NCBI RefSeq assembly: GCF_026339875.1
Contig: NZ_JAPEPZ010000001.1
Location: forward strand, 372,001-436,000
Direction: 5' to 3'
DNA: 64,000 bases
DNA from: Streptomyces sp. NBC_01571
GTDB lineage: Bacteria > Actinomycetota > Actinomycetes > Streptomycetales > Streptomycetaceae
Below are positions 1 through 8,764 of this stretch, piece after piece. Position numbers and translations under genes: made by a program. Position 1 is the first letter of the stretch, and each line of letters starts with the position of its first letter. The notes below the pieces were generated by a model. The model was not told the DNA's origin, did no database searches, and was given only the letters and a program-made list of their open reading frames with translations.

Positions 1-22
1 CCTGGAGAACTGCTGGGGCTGA
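1..22 (+). CDS. possible 3' end of an upstream gene (partial)
   Basis: In frame 2 the first bases read LENCWG followed by a TGA at 20-22. The position directly upstream of a sugar ABC permease is where the solute-binding protein gene of such operons usually sits, and a hairpin follows it at 68-103. Seven codons are too few to identify the product; only the position and the hairpin support the call. Confidence 0.3.
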
Positions 23-67
23 GTCGGCCCCTGAGGCCCATACGACTCCGCCTCTTCCTTCAGCGGC

Positions 68-103
68 GCGGCCGTCCCTTCCTCCCTGACCGGGGACGGC
101 CGC
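68..103 (+). terminator. hairpin between the upstream gene and the permease
   Basis: GCGGCCGTCCC (68-78) pairs with GGGACGGCCGC (93-103) around a 14-nt loop, an 11-bp perfect stem without a T-run. It lies 46 bases past the TGA at 20-22 and 65 bases before the permease ATG. It could be a terminator or, inside a sugar ABC operon, an mRNA stabiliser that keeps the binding protein more abundant than the permease. Confidence 0.5.
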
Positions 104-168
104 CTGCTTGTCCTCTTGTCCTCCGACCAGGGAGGGCAACGACTTCTGTCTTCCGACAAGGACTTCGC

Positions 169-1164
169 ATGACAGCCACGACCACGCCGTACGCCGAGCT
201 CAAAGCACCGACCGCGGCCCGCAGACTGCTCACGGCGCCGACCACCGGCCCGCTGGTCGCCCTCCTCCTTGCCTGCGCCTTCTTCTCCCTCTCCACCGAC
301 CAGTTCCTCACCGGCGGGAACTTCTCGCTGATCGTGCAGCAGGTCATGGTCGTCGGCACCCTCGCCATCGGACAAACCCTGATCATCCTCACTGCGGGCA
401 TCGACCTGTCGTGCGGTGCAGTGATGGCCTTCGGCAGCATCGTGATCGCCAAGATGGCGGCCGAGGGCTCCGTCCCACCGCTCGTCGCGATCGCGCTGGG
501 CCTGGTCGTCTGCGGTGGCTTCGGGCTGCTCAACGGGCTGCTGGTGCAGAAGATCCCGCTGCCGCCGTTCATCGTCACCCTCGGCATGCTCAACGTGGCG
601 TTCGCGCTGACCCACATCTACTCCGAGGAGCAGACGGTCACCAATCTGCCGGGCCCGCTGACGGCGCTCGGGGAGACCTTCCCGCTCGGCCACACGGACA
701 TCACCTACGGCTCCCTGGTCACGATCGCCCTGTTCCTCCTCCTCGCCTACGCGCTGAGCAGCACCGGCTGGGGCCGGCACGTGTACGCGCTGGGCAACAG
801 CCCGGAAGCGGCGCGGCTGAACGGCATCCGCACTTCCCGGCTGACCATCGGCATCTACACCGTGGCGGGTCTCCTCTACGGCATCGCCGCCCTGCTGCTC
901 GTCTCCCGCACCGGAGTTGGCGACCCGCAGGCGGGGCAGACCGACAACCTCGACAGCATCACCGCCGTGGTCCTCGGCGGCACCAGCCTGTTCGGCGGAC
1001 GCGGCTCGGTCCTGGGCACCTTCATCGGCGTCCTCATCGTCGGCGTGTTCCGCAACGGTCTCCAGCTGATGGGCGTCGCCTCCATCTACCAGACCCTGAT
1101 CACCGGAGTCCTGGTGATCCTCGCGGTGACCGTCGACCAGCTCTCCCGGAAGAAGGCCCGATGA
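169..1164 (+). CDS. sugar ABC transporter permease (RbsC/CUT2 type)
   Basis: A 331-aa integral membrane protein of the BPD_transp_2 (ribose/xylose/arabinose-type) permease family. About eight to ten hydrophobic segments are visible. The conserved QTLIILTAGIDLS stretch near residues 65-77 and the GGTSLFGGRGSVLGT loop near 270-285 are typical of the family. It should form the pore of a high-affinity sugar importer with the ATPase that follows. Its TGA overlaps the ATG of that ATPase (ATGA), which implies translational coupling. The substrate cannot be told from the sequence; a LacI regulator downstream supports a sugar. Length is normal for the family. Confidence 0.9.
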   Translation: MTATTTPYAELKAPTAARRLLTAPTTGPLVALLLACAFFSLSTDQFLTGGNFSLIVQQVMVVGTLAIGQTLIILTAGIDLSCGAVMAFGSIVIAKMAAEGSVPPLVAIALGLVVCGGFGLLNGLLVQKIPLPPFIVTLGMLNVAFALTHIYSEEQTVTNLPGPLTALGETFPLGHTDITYGSLVTIALFLLLAYALSSTGWGRHVYALGNSPEAARLNGIRTSRLTIGIYTVAGLLYGIAALLLVSRTGVGDPQAGQTDNLDSITAVVLGGTSLFGGRGSVLGTFIGVLIVGVFRNGLQLMGVASIYQTLITGVLVILAVTVDQLSRKKAR

Positions 1165-1997
1165 CCGCCACCTCCTCCCTCACGCCCGTGCTGCAGGCCC
1201 GCGGTCTGGTCAAGCGGTACGGCCATGTCACCGCCATCGACGGCGCAGACTTCGACCTGCTCCCCGGCGAGGTTCTCGCCGTGATCGGCGACAACGGCGC
1301 CGGCAAGACCAGCCTCATCAAGGCCCTCACCGGCGCGGTGCACCCCGACGCGGGCGAGATTCGCCTCAACGGCGAGCCCATCACCTTCTCCGGCCCGCAG
1401 AGCGCCCGCGCCCACGGCATCGAGACGGTCTATCAGGACCTCGCCGTGGCCGCCTCCATGGACATCGCCTCGAACATGTTCCTCGGACGTGAACTGCGGC
1501 GCCCCGGCGTCCTCGGCAACGTCTTCCGCATGCTCGACAAGAACCGCATGCGCCAGGAGGCCGCCGAGCACATGGCCGACCTGAAGATCGGCCTGCGCTC
1601 GCTGACACAGTCGGTGGAGACGCTCTCCGGCGGACAGCGGCAGGCCGTGGCGGTCGCCCGCTCCGTCGCCTGGGCCAGCAGCGTCGTCGTCATGGACGAA
1701 CCCACCGCTGCCCTGGGCGTCAAGGAGTCCGGCCAGGTTCTCGACCTCATCCGCCGAGTCCGGGACAAGGGCATGCCGGTCGTTCTGATCAGCCACAACA
1801 TGCCCCACGTCTTCGAGATCGCCGACCGGATCCACGTCCACCGCCTCGGTCGGCGTGCCGCCGTGATCAAGCCCTCCGACTACTCCATGGCCGAGGTCGT
1901 CGCCATCATGACCGGCGCTCTCACCGTCGACGAGGCTGGAGATACTGTCGTAGCGGATTCTGAGGCCGCGAAGGCCGCCGGAGTCCAGGCCACCTGA
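1161..1997 (+). CDS. sugar ABC transporter ATP-binding protein (single ABC domain)
   Basis: A 278-aa nucleotide-binding subunit. Walker A GDNGAGKT is at 43-50, the Q-loop YQD at 91-93, the signature LSGGQ at 155-159, Walker B VVVMDE at 175-180 and the H-loop SH at 211-212. Enteric RbsA-type ATPases carry two fused ABC domains of about 500 aa; this one has a single domain, as is common for actinobacterial CUT2 systems, so it probably works as a homodimer. The ATG overlaps the permease stop. A longer reading frame continues upstream in the same phase, but it lies over the permease and does not encode transporter-like sequence. Confidence 0.9.
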   Translation: MTATSSLTPVLQARGLVKRYGHVTAIDGADFDLLPGEVLAVIGDNGAGKTSLIKALTGAVHPDAGEIRLNGEPITFSGPQSARAHGIETVYQDLAVAASMDIASNMFLGRELRRPGVLGNVFRMLDKNRMRQEAAEHMADLKIGLRSLTQSVETLSGGQRQAVAVARSVAWASSVVVMDEPTAALGVKESGQVLDLIRRVRDKGMPVVLISHNMPHVFEIADRIHVHRLGRRAAVIKPSDYSMAEVVAIMTGALTVDEAGDTVVADSEAAKAAGVQAT

Positions 1998-2008
1998 CAG
2001 CTCAACCC

Positions 2009-2053
2009 AGCTCTCGCATCTTCCGGCCGAGGCCGCGGCCGGAACCGAGAGCT
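2009..2053 (+). terminator. two-part hairpin between the ABC operon and the LacI gene
   Basis: AGCTCTCG (2009-2016) pairs with CGAGAGCT (2046-2053), and inside it TTCCGGCC (2021-2028) pairs with GGCCGGAA (2037-2044). The structure fills the 76-base gap between the ATPase stop and the LacI start and ends four bases before the AGGAG ribosome-binding site at 2057-2061. It may terminate or attenuate transcription into the regulator gene. Confidence 0.5.
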
Positions 2054-2073
2054 CTCAGGAGACGGTTCCCTCC

Positions 2074-3105
2074 ATGGCAACCAACCGCCGCCCCACCCTG
2101 GCCGACGTCGCCCGCGAAGTAGGAGTCAGCGCCAAGACGGTCTCCCGAGTCCTCAACGAGGACGGACCCGCCTCCGCGCAGACCAGGGAACAGGTGCTGT
2201 CCGCAGTGGCCAAGCTCGGCTTCCAGCCGAACCTCATGGCCCGCAACATCCGCGTCGGCGGCCCGGACACCACCATCGGCCTGGTCATCCCCGACCTCGC
2301 CAACCCCTTCTTCGGAGCGGTGGCACGCGCCATCGAAGACACCGTCCGCGAGCGCGGCCTGACCCTGCTCATGGGCTCCTCCGCCGACGACCCAGAGCGC
2401 GAACGCGCCCTGACGGACAAATTCCTCGCCCGCCGCGTCAGCATCCTGATCGTCGTCCCTTCCGTCGGCGCCGACCACTCGCACCTCAAGTCCCACCGTA
2501 CGGCGGGACTGCCTGTGATCTTCCTTGACCGCCCCGGAGTGGGCCTGACCACGGACAGCATCGTCAGCTCCAACCGGGCAGGAGCCCACGACGGCGTCGC
2601 CCACCTCATCACCCACGGACACCGGCGCATCGGCTTCGTCGGCGACCTGCCCATGAAGCTGTACACCCGCCGCGAACGTCTGGTCGGCTACCGCTCGGCG
2701 CTGCAGGAAGCCGACATCCCCTACGACCGCTCGCTGGTCGCCAATGCCCACGACCAGCAAGGGGCCGGGGCCGCGACCTCCCAGCTCCTCGGCCTGGCCA
2801 ATCCGCCCACGGCCCTGTTCGCCGGCAACAACATCATGGCGCTGGGCATCGTCGCCGAACTGGCCCGCAACGAGCGCAAGGACGTCGCCTTCGTCGCCTT
2901 CGACGAGGTGCCGCTCGCCGAGGCACTCGAGCCGGCTCTTACGGTCGTCGCCCAGGACGCGGAAGAACTCGGCAGAACAGCAGCGACCACCGCGCTGACC
3001 CGCCTGGACGGGGACCGCAGTCGAGCCCGCACCATCACCGTTCCCACCCGGCTGATCGTCCGGGGTTCGGGCGAACTCCCTGTCCCCGCGCTGCGGGACG
3101 CGTGA
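2074..3105 (+). CDS. LacI-family transcriptional regulator
   Basis: A 343-aa regulator. An N-terminal helix-turn-helix (TLADVAREVGVSAKTVSRVLN, residues 8-28) carries the canonical LacI hinge, followed by a periplasmic-binding-protein-like sugar-sensing domain beginning TTIGLVIPDLANPFFG. It sits directly downstream of the sugar ABC genes and on the same strand, so it is most likely their local repressor, released by the transported sugar or a derivative. An AGGAG is 12 bases before the ATG. Family and start are clear; the ligand is unknown. Confidence 0.92.
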   Translation: MATNRRPTLADVAREVGVSAKTVSRVLNEDGPASAQTREQVLSAVAKLGFQPNLMARNIRVGGPDTTIGLVIPDLANPFFGAVARAIEDTVRERGLTLLMGSSADDPERERALTDKFLARRVSILIVVPSVGADHSHLKSHRTAGLPVIFLDRPGVGLTTDSIVSSNRAGAHDGVAHLITHGHRRIGFVGDLPMKLYTRRERLVGYRSALQEADIPYDRSLVANAHDQQGAGAATSQLLGLANPPTALFAGNNIMALGIVAELARNERKDVAFVAFDEVPLAEALEPALTVVAQDAEELGRTAATTALTRLDGDRSRARTITVPTRLIVRGSGELPVPALRDA

Positions 3106-3189
3106 CCTGAAGTCGGCTCACTGACATGGCGCTCCTCGGCATGGCTGCGAACCCGCAGACGGCACTGCCCGGAGAGCAAGGGCAAAGAG

Positions 3190-3360
3190 GGTCCGGACCC
3201 AGCCGGACGATGCGCGGCCTTGCTTGATCTCTGCACACAGATGCCGCCAGCAGTCCTTCAGCGTCTGCTCGGCATCAGCCCCACAGCTGCCGAACGCTGG
3301 GCCGCCGGGGCCGTCAGGTCCGCGTACGCAGCCGAAGTGGCTCGCCGATCAGACAGCTGA
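3190..3360 (+). pseudogene. C-terminal remnant of a tyrosine-recombinase-like protein
   Basis: One frame ending at the TGA at 3358-3360 reads CTQMPPAVLQRLLGISPTA and then ERWAAGAVRSAYAAEVARRSD. This closely resembles the tail of the orphan phage-integrase-like proteins common in Streptomyces (LPAPVLARLLGI...W...Y...). No start codon and no catalytic domain are present, so only the last 50 or so residues survive. It marks old mobile DNA next to the Imm21 gene. Identification rests on a short stretch. Confidence 0.45.
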
Positions 3361-3366
3361 GACCGA

Positions 3367-3942
3367 TTACGCAGGAAGGAGCTGGACGATCCCCACCCAT
3401 GGAAAGTCGCCCGTCTTGTGAAATGCACGAACGCTCCAGCGTCCCGCCGGCACGGAAACTTGGGCCTGTTCCGGCAAGCCTCCCTGATCCGGGCACTCCA
3501 CGGCCAGGTCAGCTCCGGCTACAGCGGAGTCCAGGAGAACCGCTGCCCCATCGGTCTCCCAGACCCCACAGTCTTCCCAGTCGGTTGCGGAGTCCTCCAT
3601 GACGGCCTTGGCAGCTTCAAGCAGCTCGGCATCAGAGTCGGCGGCAAGCCACCGTAGGAAGACGTTCTGCTCAGGGAGGTAGCAGGTCGTGGCGGGCTCG
3701 TCGGCCAGCACCAGCCCGGATCCCTCGGTGCCGACCGCGATGATCCCAGCCCAGCCCTCCACGTCACAGGCACGGTCGTAGTCATCGGGAACGTCGGTGC
3801 CGCCGACGATCACGCCGTCTTCCGTGCATCCGCCCCAATGGTCCAGCGCAGAGACCGGGATGACGATCAATGGGCCACCCATCGACTGCACCCAAGCGAG
3901 ATCGGCACGGGCGTGACGAGCGACGTTGCGAGATGCGGTCAT
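3367..3942 (-). CDS. Imm21 family immunity protein
   Basis: A 191-aa cytosolic protein starting MTASRN at 3942. WVQSMGGPLIVIPVSAL followed by DHWGGC near the N-terminus, a central DEPATTCYLPEQ, and PAGRWSVRA near the end match the Imm21 family, predicted immunity proteins of polymorphic toxin systems. No toxin gene is next to it, so it looks like an orphan antidote left after loss of its toxin or kept against neighbours' toxins. A longer in-frame extension to 4092 lacks family similarity; the shorter start leaves the conserved core complete. Stop is TAA. Confidence 0.75.
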   Translation of the reverse strand: MTASRNVARHARADLAWVQSMGGPLIVIPVSALDHWGGCTEDGVIVGGTDVPDDYDRACDVEGWAGIIAVGTEGSGLVLADEPATTCYLPEQNVFLRWLAADSDAELLEAAKAVMEDSATDWEDCGVWETDGAAVLLDSAVAGADLAVECPDQGGLPEQAQVSVPAGRWSVRAFHKTGDFPWVGIVQLLPA

Positions 3943-4083
3943 GCGATCAGTCTGCCCTGGTCCACTGACAGCGCCTGAAGCGCTATTCCACACCGACGAG
4001 CGGGTGTGACTGGTAGAGATAGCGGTCGCTTGGCCACGATATTTGTCACCCGCCCCGGCTCGGCGGGCTGCCATCATGCTCAG

Positions 4084-4539
4084 ATGGCCCACGACATAGT
4101 TTTCTTCCTCGCCCTCGACGACGAGACCGCCGCTGCGACGCGCCTGCGGGGACCTGGTGGGGCCTTTGAGTCAGAGACCTGCCGTTCTATTGAGCCGGAC
4201 AGCGCCATCGCCGAGTGGGACATGTACTTCGAGGAGCCTTCGGCCGAGGCCCCGCCGCTTGAGCAGCTCTATGCGTGGCGGCCCTGGCCGGAGTGGGTCA
4301 CCGCCCCGTTGAACGATGGCGTTGAGGTGTTCGCTCTGCCGAAGCGACTGACCCGAGCGCTGGCCAACGCGAGCTCCGCCGAACTTGAAGAGCTAGCAGG
4401 CCGCTGGACCGCGCGGCTGTGGTCCGAGGACGGAGACGACATGACCGAAGATGATCTATTGGCGGTCCTGCAGGGAGTTGCCCGGCTCGCGGTGTCTGCG
4501 GTGAACACGGGTGGCGGCCTCTACAGCTGGAGCTTCTGA
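4084..4539 (+). CDS. conserved hypothetical protein, acidic, cytosolic
   Basis: A 151-aa protein (MAHDIVFFLALDDETAAATR...) with no signal peptide or membrane segment. It is acidic, with a DGDDMTEDDLLAVLQGVARLA helix near the C-terminus, and ends GGGLYSWSF. I know similar proteins as uncharacterised Streptomyces conserved hypotheticals; no function can be assigned. The in-frame GTG at 4006 would add 26 residues without family character, so the ATG was preferred. It lies between two minus-strand immunity-like genes, which suggests but does not show a toxin/immunity association. Confidence 0.65.
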   Translation: MAHDIVFFLALDDETAAATRLRGPGGAFESETCRSIEPDSAIAEWDMYFEEPSAEAPPLEQLYAWRPWPEWVTAPLNDGVEVFALPKRLTRALANASSAELEELAGRWTARLWSEDGDDMTEDDLLAVLQGVARLAVSAVNTGGGLYSWSF

Positions 4540-4650
4540 CTGCCCGCCTTTGAAGGTGCCTCGCGGTTGAGGCCGCTGCACGCCAAGAGCTCGGTCCCGG
4601 TGGCGTTGAGCATTGCTCGAAATAAGCGGCCCGTGAACGCTCTGTGGTCC

Positions 4651-5382
4651 TCAGCTGTCGCTGTCCCTGACGCCTCCTCGCAGGCCCCACTCATCCAGGC
4701 CGGAGTAGATGAACGCAGTGCGGCCCCGCGGAAAGGAGAGAGCCTCGGCCTCCCCTGCGTAGACCGCCACCAGCGAGTCGGCTCCGCGCCACCATGTGTC
4801 GGACAGGCCCATCACTTCGCGCACTGGCTCGTACCCGTCCAGAACGATGCCGTCGACATCGTCACCGGTGACCTTGACGATCTGCTGTGCGCACCCGGAC
4901 GCGTGGTGGGTCAGTGCGAGCGACTCCACCCAGCCTTCGACGGTGGCGTGGAGGGGCGCCCACCGGCCTGAGTGAATACCGAACTCACCGGACGGCCCGA
5001 TCACGAACGAGTAAGGGACCGCGGTCCGCTGCATCCCGGCCTCGAACCACCAGCCGTCGGAGGATGAGCCTTCGGGTGAGTCCGCTTCGAGGTATCTGGG
5101 TCCGCCGTCGTACTGCGGTGAAGGTGGCAGGACCAGGCCACCCCACCGCTTTTCATAGGCCGCCATCCGGTCGATGACCGCCGCCGGGACGTCTCGGCCA
5201 AGCCACCACTCCCTGTGCTCCTCGATGGGCCGGATGTCGACCTTGACGCCGTGAGCGCGGACGAACGATCGGGCTCGTTGAGTCAGGCCATCAGGCACAT
5301 CGTTGAAGAGATTGAGATTCACCAGGGTGACGCTACCCAGCCTCCAAGGAATCTCGGACCCTGGGTCGCTCAGCGCTCCCAT
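4651..5382 (-). CDS. hypothetical protein, possibly SMI1/KNR4 (SUKH)-like
   Basis: A protein of 243 aa if started at the ATG at 5382. The middle contains AVIDRMAAYEKRWGGLVLPP and YDGGPRYLEA, a pattern seen in SUKH-superfamily proteins, which are often immunity proteins. Later come GWWFEAG and GIHSGRWAPLHATVEGWVESLAL. There is no export signal. The N-terminal region (residues 1-45) is less convincing and the true start could be further in. Together with Imm21 at 3367 it suggests an immunity-gene island. The SUKH assignment is tentative. Confidence 0.55.
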   Translation of the reverse strand: MGALSDPGSEIPWRLGSVTLVNLNLFNDVPDGLTQRARSFVRAHGVKVDIRPIEEHREWWLGRDVPAAVIDRMAAYEKRWGGLVLPPSPQYDGGPRYLEADSPEGSSSDGWWFEAGMQRTAVPYSFVIGPSGEFGIHSGRWAPLHATVEGWVESLALTHHASGCAQQIVKVTGDDVDGIVLDGYEPVREVMGLSDTWWRGADSLVAVYAGEAEALSFPRGRTAFIYSGLDEWGLRGGVRDSDS

Positions 5383-5505
5383 GGCACGCGATCCAATCGA
5401 GCTGAACCTCGGCTGTCCCGCTGGCCCTATTCCGCACGCCCAGATATCCGAACCTACCGACAGGCCGTACGAGGCACGCACCGCCGACTTCTATAGGCTG
5501 ACCGC

Positions 5506-6027
5506 GTGGCCAGAGCAGATAACCCCGACGACCGGGCGGGTGAGCAGGACCCCGGTGGGGGACCGGAGCGCGAGCGCACCGCGCCGACGGGCCTCCAGGC
5601 CTTCGCCGTGCAGCTCCGCCGGATGAACGGCGAGGTCAACCGGGTGGTGCACGGCTTCGCCGCCGAACACGGACTGCACGCCACGGACGTCCAGGCACTC
5701 GCCGCGATCCTCGATGCTCCCGAGCCGCTCACCCCTGGCAGGCTCAGGGAACACCTCGGGCTCACCTCGGGTGCCGTCACGGCCTGCCTGGACCGGCTCG
5801 AACGCGCGGGCCACATCCGGCGCGTCAGGGAGAGCCCCGACCGCAGAGTGGTCCACCTGCACTGGGTGCCCGACGCCAAGTCGGCGGCCCGCGCCCACTT
5901 CCGGCCGCTCGCCGAGGTCACCGCGAGTGTCCGGTCAGGCTTCAGCGAGGACGAACTGTCGGTGGTCCTGCGTTTCCTGACGGCCATGAACGAACAGCTG
6001 GCCGGGGTGCGGTCCCCCGGGCGCTGA
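5506..6027 (+). CDS. MarR-family transcriptional regulator
   Basis: A 173-aa winged-helix regulator. The core runs from about residue 30 to 160, with the recognition region LREHLGLTSGAVTACLDRLERAGHIRRV and the wing ESPDRRVVHLHW typical of MarR. It is transcribed toward the MMPL exporter at 6219 and very likely controls it through the palindrome at 6137-6149. The start is GTG; TATAGG at 5492-5497 lies 8 bases before it and no ribosome-binding site is visible, so the mRNA may be leaderless. Confidence 0.88.
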   Translation: MARADNPDDRAGEQDPGGGPERERTAPTGLQAFAVQLRRMNGEVNRVVHGFAAEHGLHATDVQALAAILDAPEPLTPGRLREHLGLTSGAVTACLDRLERAGHIRRVRESPDRRVVHLHWVPDAKSAARAHFRPLAEVTASVRSGFSEDELSVVLRFLTAMNEQLAGVRSPGR

Positions 6028-6136
6028 GGCCTGTCGGCCGGTCACGCCGACGCGGGAACCGCCGGACGTCCGCCGCATCCGGACGGGCACCGTCCCCGGA
6101 AACATCCCCGTGGTCTACGATCCGACCGCGGGATAA

Positions 6137-6149
6137 CTCAATGATTGAG
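6137..6149. promoter_or_regulatory. candidate MarR operator
   Basis: CTCAATGATTGAG is a perfect 6+1+6 inverted repeat in the 190-base gap between the MarR gene and the MMPL exporter, in an unusually AT-rich stretch. A partial second site, CATTGAG, follows near 6159-6165. This shape and position fit a MarR dimer site controlling the exporter. Confidence 0.6.
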
Positions 6150-6218
6150 ATTGTTCGCCATTGAGGTACCTGGACACCTGTGCGTCAAATGCCATGCCGC
6201 CGTGACACCTGGAGAGCG

Positions 6219-8384
6219 ATGTCCATCACCCCACGACGGGCCCTGTGGCTGATCCCCGTCGTCCTGCTCGTCGCCTGGCTCGGCATCGGGGGGACCCTCG
6301 GCCCCTACGCCGGCAGGCTCGGTGAGGTCGCCACCAACGACCAGGCCGCCTTCCTGCCGCGCAGCGCCGAGTCCACCAAGGTGGTCTCCGAGCAGCACAC
6401 CTTCCAGCAGGACGAGACCCTGCCCGCGATCGTCGTGTGGACCGTGGACGGCGAGAACTCGGTGCAGGGGGCGCGCCGGACAGCGGCGACCCGCGCCCTG
6501 GCCTCCCTCGCCGGTACACCCGGCGTCGTCGGCCAGGCCTCTCCCGCTCTGCCGTCGGGCGACGGCAAGGCACTCGAGGGCGTCGTCCAGCTCCGGCCCG
6601 ATCTCGGCGACAAGCTGCCCGACACCCTCGACCGCGTCCGGACAGCCGCCGACCGCGTCCCTGCAACGACGGCACGCATCGCCGGACCCGCCGCCAGCCA
6701 GGCCGACCTCTCCGACGCCTTCGCCGGCATCGACGGCCTGTTGCTCGGCGTGGCCCTCGCGACCGTCCTGGTCATCCTGCTGCTCGTGTACCGCAGCGTG
6801 CTGCTGCCCTTCGTCATCATCCTCGGCGCGGTTTTCGCGCTCGGCCTGGCCTGCGCCGTTGTCTATGTCCTCGCCGACCACGACGTCGTCCGGGTGGACG
6901 GCCAGGTGCAGGGCATCCTCTCCATCCTCGTGATCGGCGCGGCCACCGACTACGCCCTCCTGTTCACCGCCCGCTTCCGTGAGGAACTCGCCCTGCACGA
7001 CGACCGGTTCACCGCCGTCCGGGCGGCGCTGCGGCAGTCGTGGGGCGCAATCGTCGCGAGCGCCGGGACCGTCGCCCTCGGTCTGCTCGCCCTGCTGCTC
7101 AGCGACCTGACGAACAACCGGGCGCTCGGACCGGTCGGCGCCATCGGCGTCGTCTGCGCCGTACTGAGCACGCTCACCTTCCTGCCGGCCGTCCTGGTCC
7201 TCCTCGGCCGTGCCGCCTACTGGCCGGCCCGTCCCAGCCCGACCGGGGACGCCGGGGCCGGCAGCGGAGTCTGGCGCCGGGTCGCGGACCTGGTGGACCG
7301 CGCACCCCGCAAGGTCTGGGCGATCGCCCTCGCCGGCCTCCTCGCCTGCGCGGCCTTCGCACCCACCCTCACCGCGAAGGGCGTCCCCCTCGACGAGATC
7401 TTCGTCAACGACGCCCCCTCCGTCGCCGCCCAGCAGACCCTCTCGAAGCACTTCCCCGGCGGCTCCGGGAACCCCGCCGTGATCATCGCCGACGCCGACC
7501 GCGTCACCCAGGTGACCACCGCGGCGCGCACCACGGACGGCGTCGCCTCGGCCGCCGCGGTGACGGAGTCCGGACGGCCCGGCGGGGAAGACCCCAAGAT
7601 CGTCGACGGCCGGGTACGCATCGACGTCACCCTGAGGGCCGCCGCCGACAGCGACACGGCCAAGGACACTGTCGCCCGGCTGCGCGACGCCGTCCACGCC
7701 GTGCCGGACGCCAGCGCGCTCGTGGGCGGTTACACGGCCCAGCAGTACGACACCCGGCAGACCGCCGAACGCGACCGCACCCTCATCGTCCCTGTGGTCC
7801 TCGCCATCATCCTGGTCATCCTGGCGGGCCTGCTGCGCTCATTGCTGATGCCGCTGCTGCTGGTGGCCACGGTGGCGCTCAACTTCGCCGCCACGCTCGG
7901 TATTTCGTCGCTCGTGTTCCGGCACGTCTTCGGCTTCACCGGCACCGACGCGTCCGTGCCGCTGTACGGCTTCGTCTTCCTCGTCGCTCTCGGTGTCGAC
8001 TACAACATCTTCCTGATGTCCCGGGTCCGTGAGGAGTCACTGCGCCACGGAGTGCGCCAAGGGGTGCTGCGCGGACTCGTCGCCACCGGCGGGGTGATCA
8101 CCTCGGCGGGCGTCGTCCTCGCCGCGACCTTCGCGGCCCTCGGCGTCATCCCGCTGGCCTTCCTGGTGCAGATCGCCTTCATCGTCGCGTTCGGCGTCCT
8201 GCTCGACACCGTGGTGGTGCGCTCCCTGCTGGTGCCCGCGCTCGTCCGCGACATCGGCCGCCGCGCGTGGTGGCCGGGGGCGCTGAGCCGCGAAACGGCG
8301 CCGTGCCCCACCAGGCCGAGCGCGACCACGCGGGGCGGGCAGGTCCCGCGTTCCGCGGTGCACCCTCCCCGGACCTTCACATGA
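6219..8384 (+). CDS. MMPL family RND-type transporter
   Basis: A 721-aa membrane protein from the ATG at 6219, preceded by GGAGAG at 6211. It has the two-fold MMPL architecture: a first transmembrane helix, a large extracytoplasmic loop (residues ~35-165), five to six helices including GAATDYALLFTARFREEL, then a repeat with a second loop and a block containing GVDYNIFLMSRVREES. The DY pairs in the helix-4-like motif are the proton-relay signature of the family. It probably exports a hydrophobic compound or lipid, induced through the upstream MarR. The C-terminal ~35 residues are low-complexity and hydrophilic. Confidence 0.9.
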   Translation: MSITPRRALWLIPVVLLVAWLGIGGTLGPYAGRLGEVATNDQAAFLPRSAESTKVVSEQHTFQQDETLPAIVVWTVDGENSVQGARRTAATRALASLAGTPGVVGQASPALPSGDGKALEGVVQLRPDLGDKLPDTLDRVRTAADRVPATTARIAGPAASQADLSDAFAGIDGLLLGVALATVLVILLLVYRSVLLPFVIILGAVFALGLACAVVYVLADHDVVRVDGQVQGILSILVIGAATDYALLFTARFREELALHDDRFTAVRAALRQSWGAIVASAGTVALGLLALLLSDLTNNRALGPVGAIGVVCAVLSTLTFLPAVLVLLGRAAYWPARPSPTGDAGAGSGVWRRVADLVDRAPRKVWAIALAGLLACAAFAPTLTAKGVPLDEIFVNDAPSVAAQQTLSKHFPGGSGNPAVIIADADRVTQVTTAARTTDGVASAAAVTESGRPGGEDPKIVDGRVRIDVTLRAAADSDTAKDTVARLRDAVHAVPDASALVGGYTAQQYDTRQTAERDRTLIVPVVLAIILVILAGLLRSLLMPLLLVATVALNFAATLGISSLVFRHVFGFTGTDASVPLYGFVFLVALGVDYNIFLMSRVREESLRHGVRQGVLRGLVATGGVITSAGVVLAATFAALGVIPLAFLVQIAFIVAFGVLLDTVVVRSLLVPALVRDIGRRAWWPGALSRETAPCPTRPSATTRGGQVPRSAVHPPRTFT

Positions 8385-8537
8385 AGCCCATGGGGATGAT
8401 CGTCCGGCTGAAGCCCCCTGGAGCCTTTCCGCCGCGCTGCGCCGACACCAGCGAGGAGCTGAGTCCCGGCAGGCGGAATCCCGGCATCGGCGCGAGTCCC
8501 GACAGCAGCCTTCTCCAGCTTTTGTGGCAAGCGGATC

Positions 8538-8690
8538 TCACGGAATGGCGACCTCGAACCAGACCGCCTTTCCTGTGTTCAGCCGGGTCGCACTCCAGCG
8601 CTTGGCCTGCTTGTTGACCAGGTGGAGACCGCGTCCGCCCTCGGCCGTGGCGTGCCCTGCCGCAGCCGGGGCAGCTGAGGCACGTCGTCG
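8538..8690 (-). pseudogene. C-terminal fragment of an RsbW-like ATP-binding regulator
   Basis: Read on the minus strand, the frame ending at 8538 gives AEGGRGLHLVNKQAKRWSAT and then LNTGKAVWFEVAIP before the stop. This is the G2-box end of the HATPase (anti-sigma/serine kinase-like) domain so abundant in Streptomyces. The preceding PQLPRLRQG, also typical, is in another frame, so there is a frameshift near 8650-8660 and nothing of the N-terminal half is present. It abuts the toxin and transposase debris to the right. Confidence 0.6.
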
Positions 8691-8764
8691 CCGACAGGGC
8701 GGCGGGGTGGGTGGTGTGCCTTCGGGCGGCGGTCAGGCCAGGAGGGCTGCAAAGGCACCTAACC

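Noticed and set aside
6138..7697. A 519-codon open frame antisense to the MMPL exporter
   Set aside because: Gly/Asp/Glu-rich product typical of the antisense of a high-GC gene; the exporter frame explains the region.
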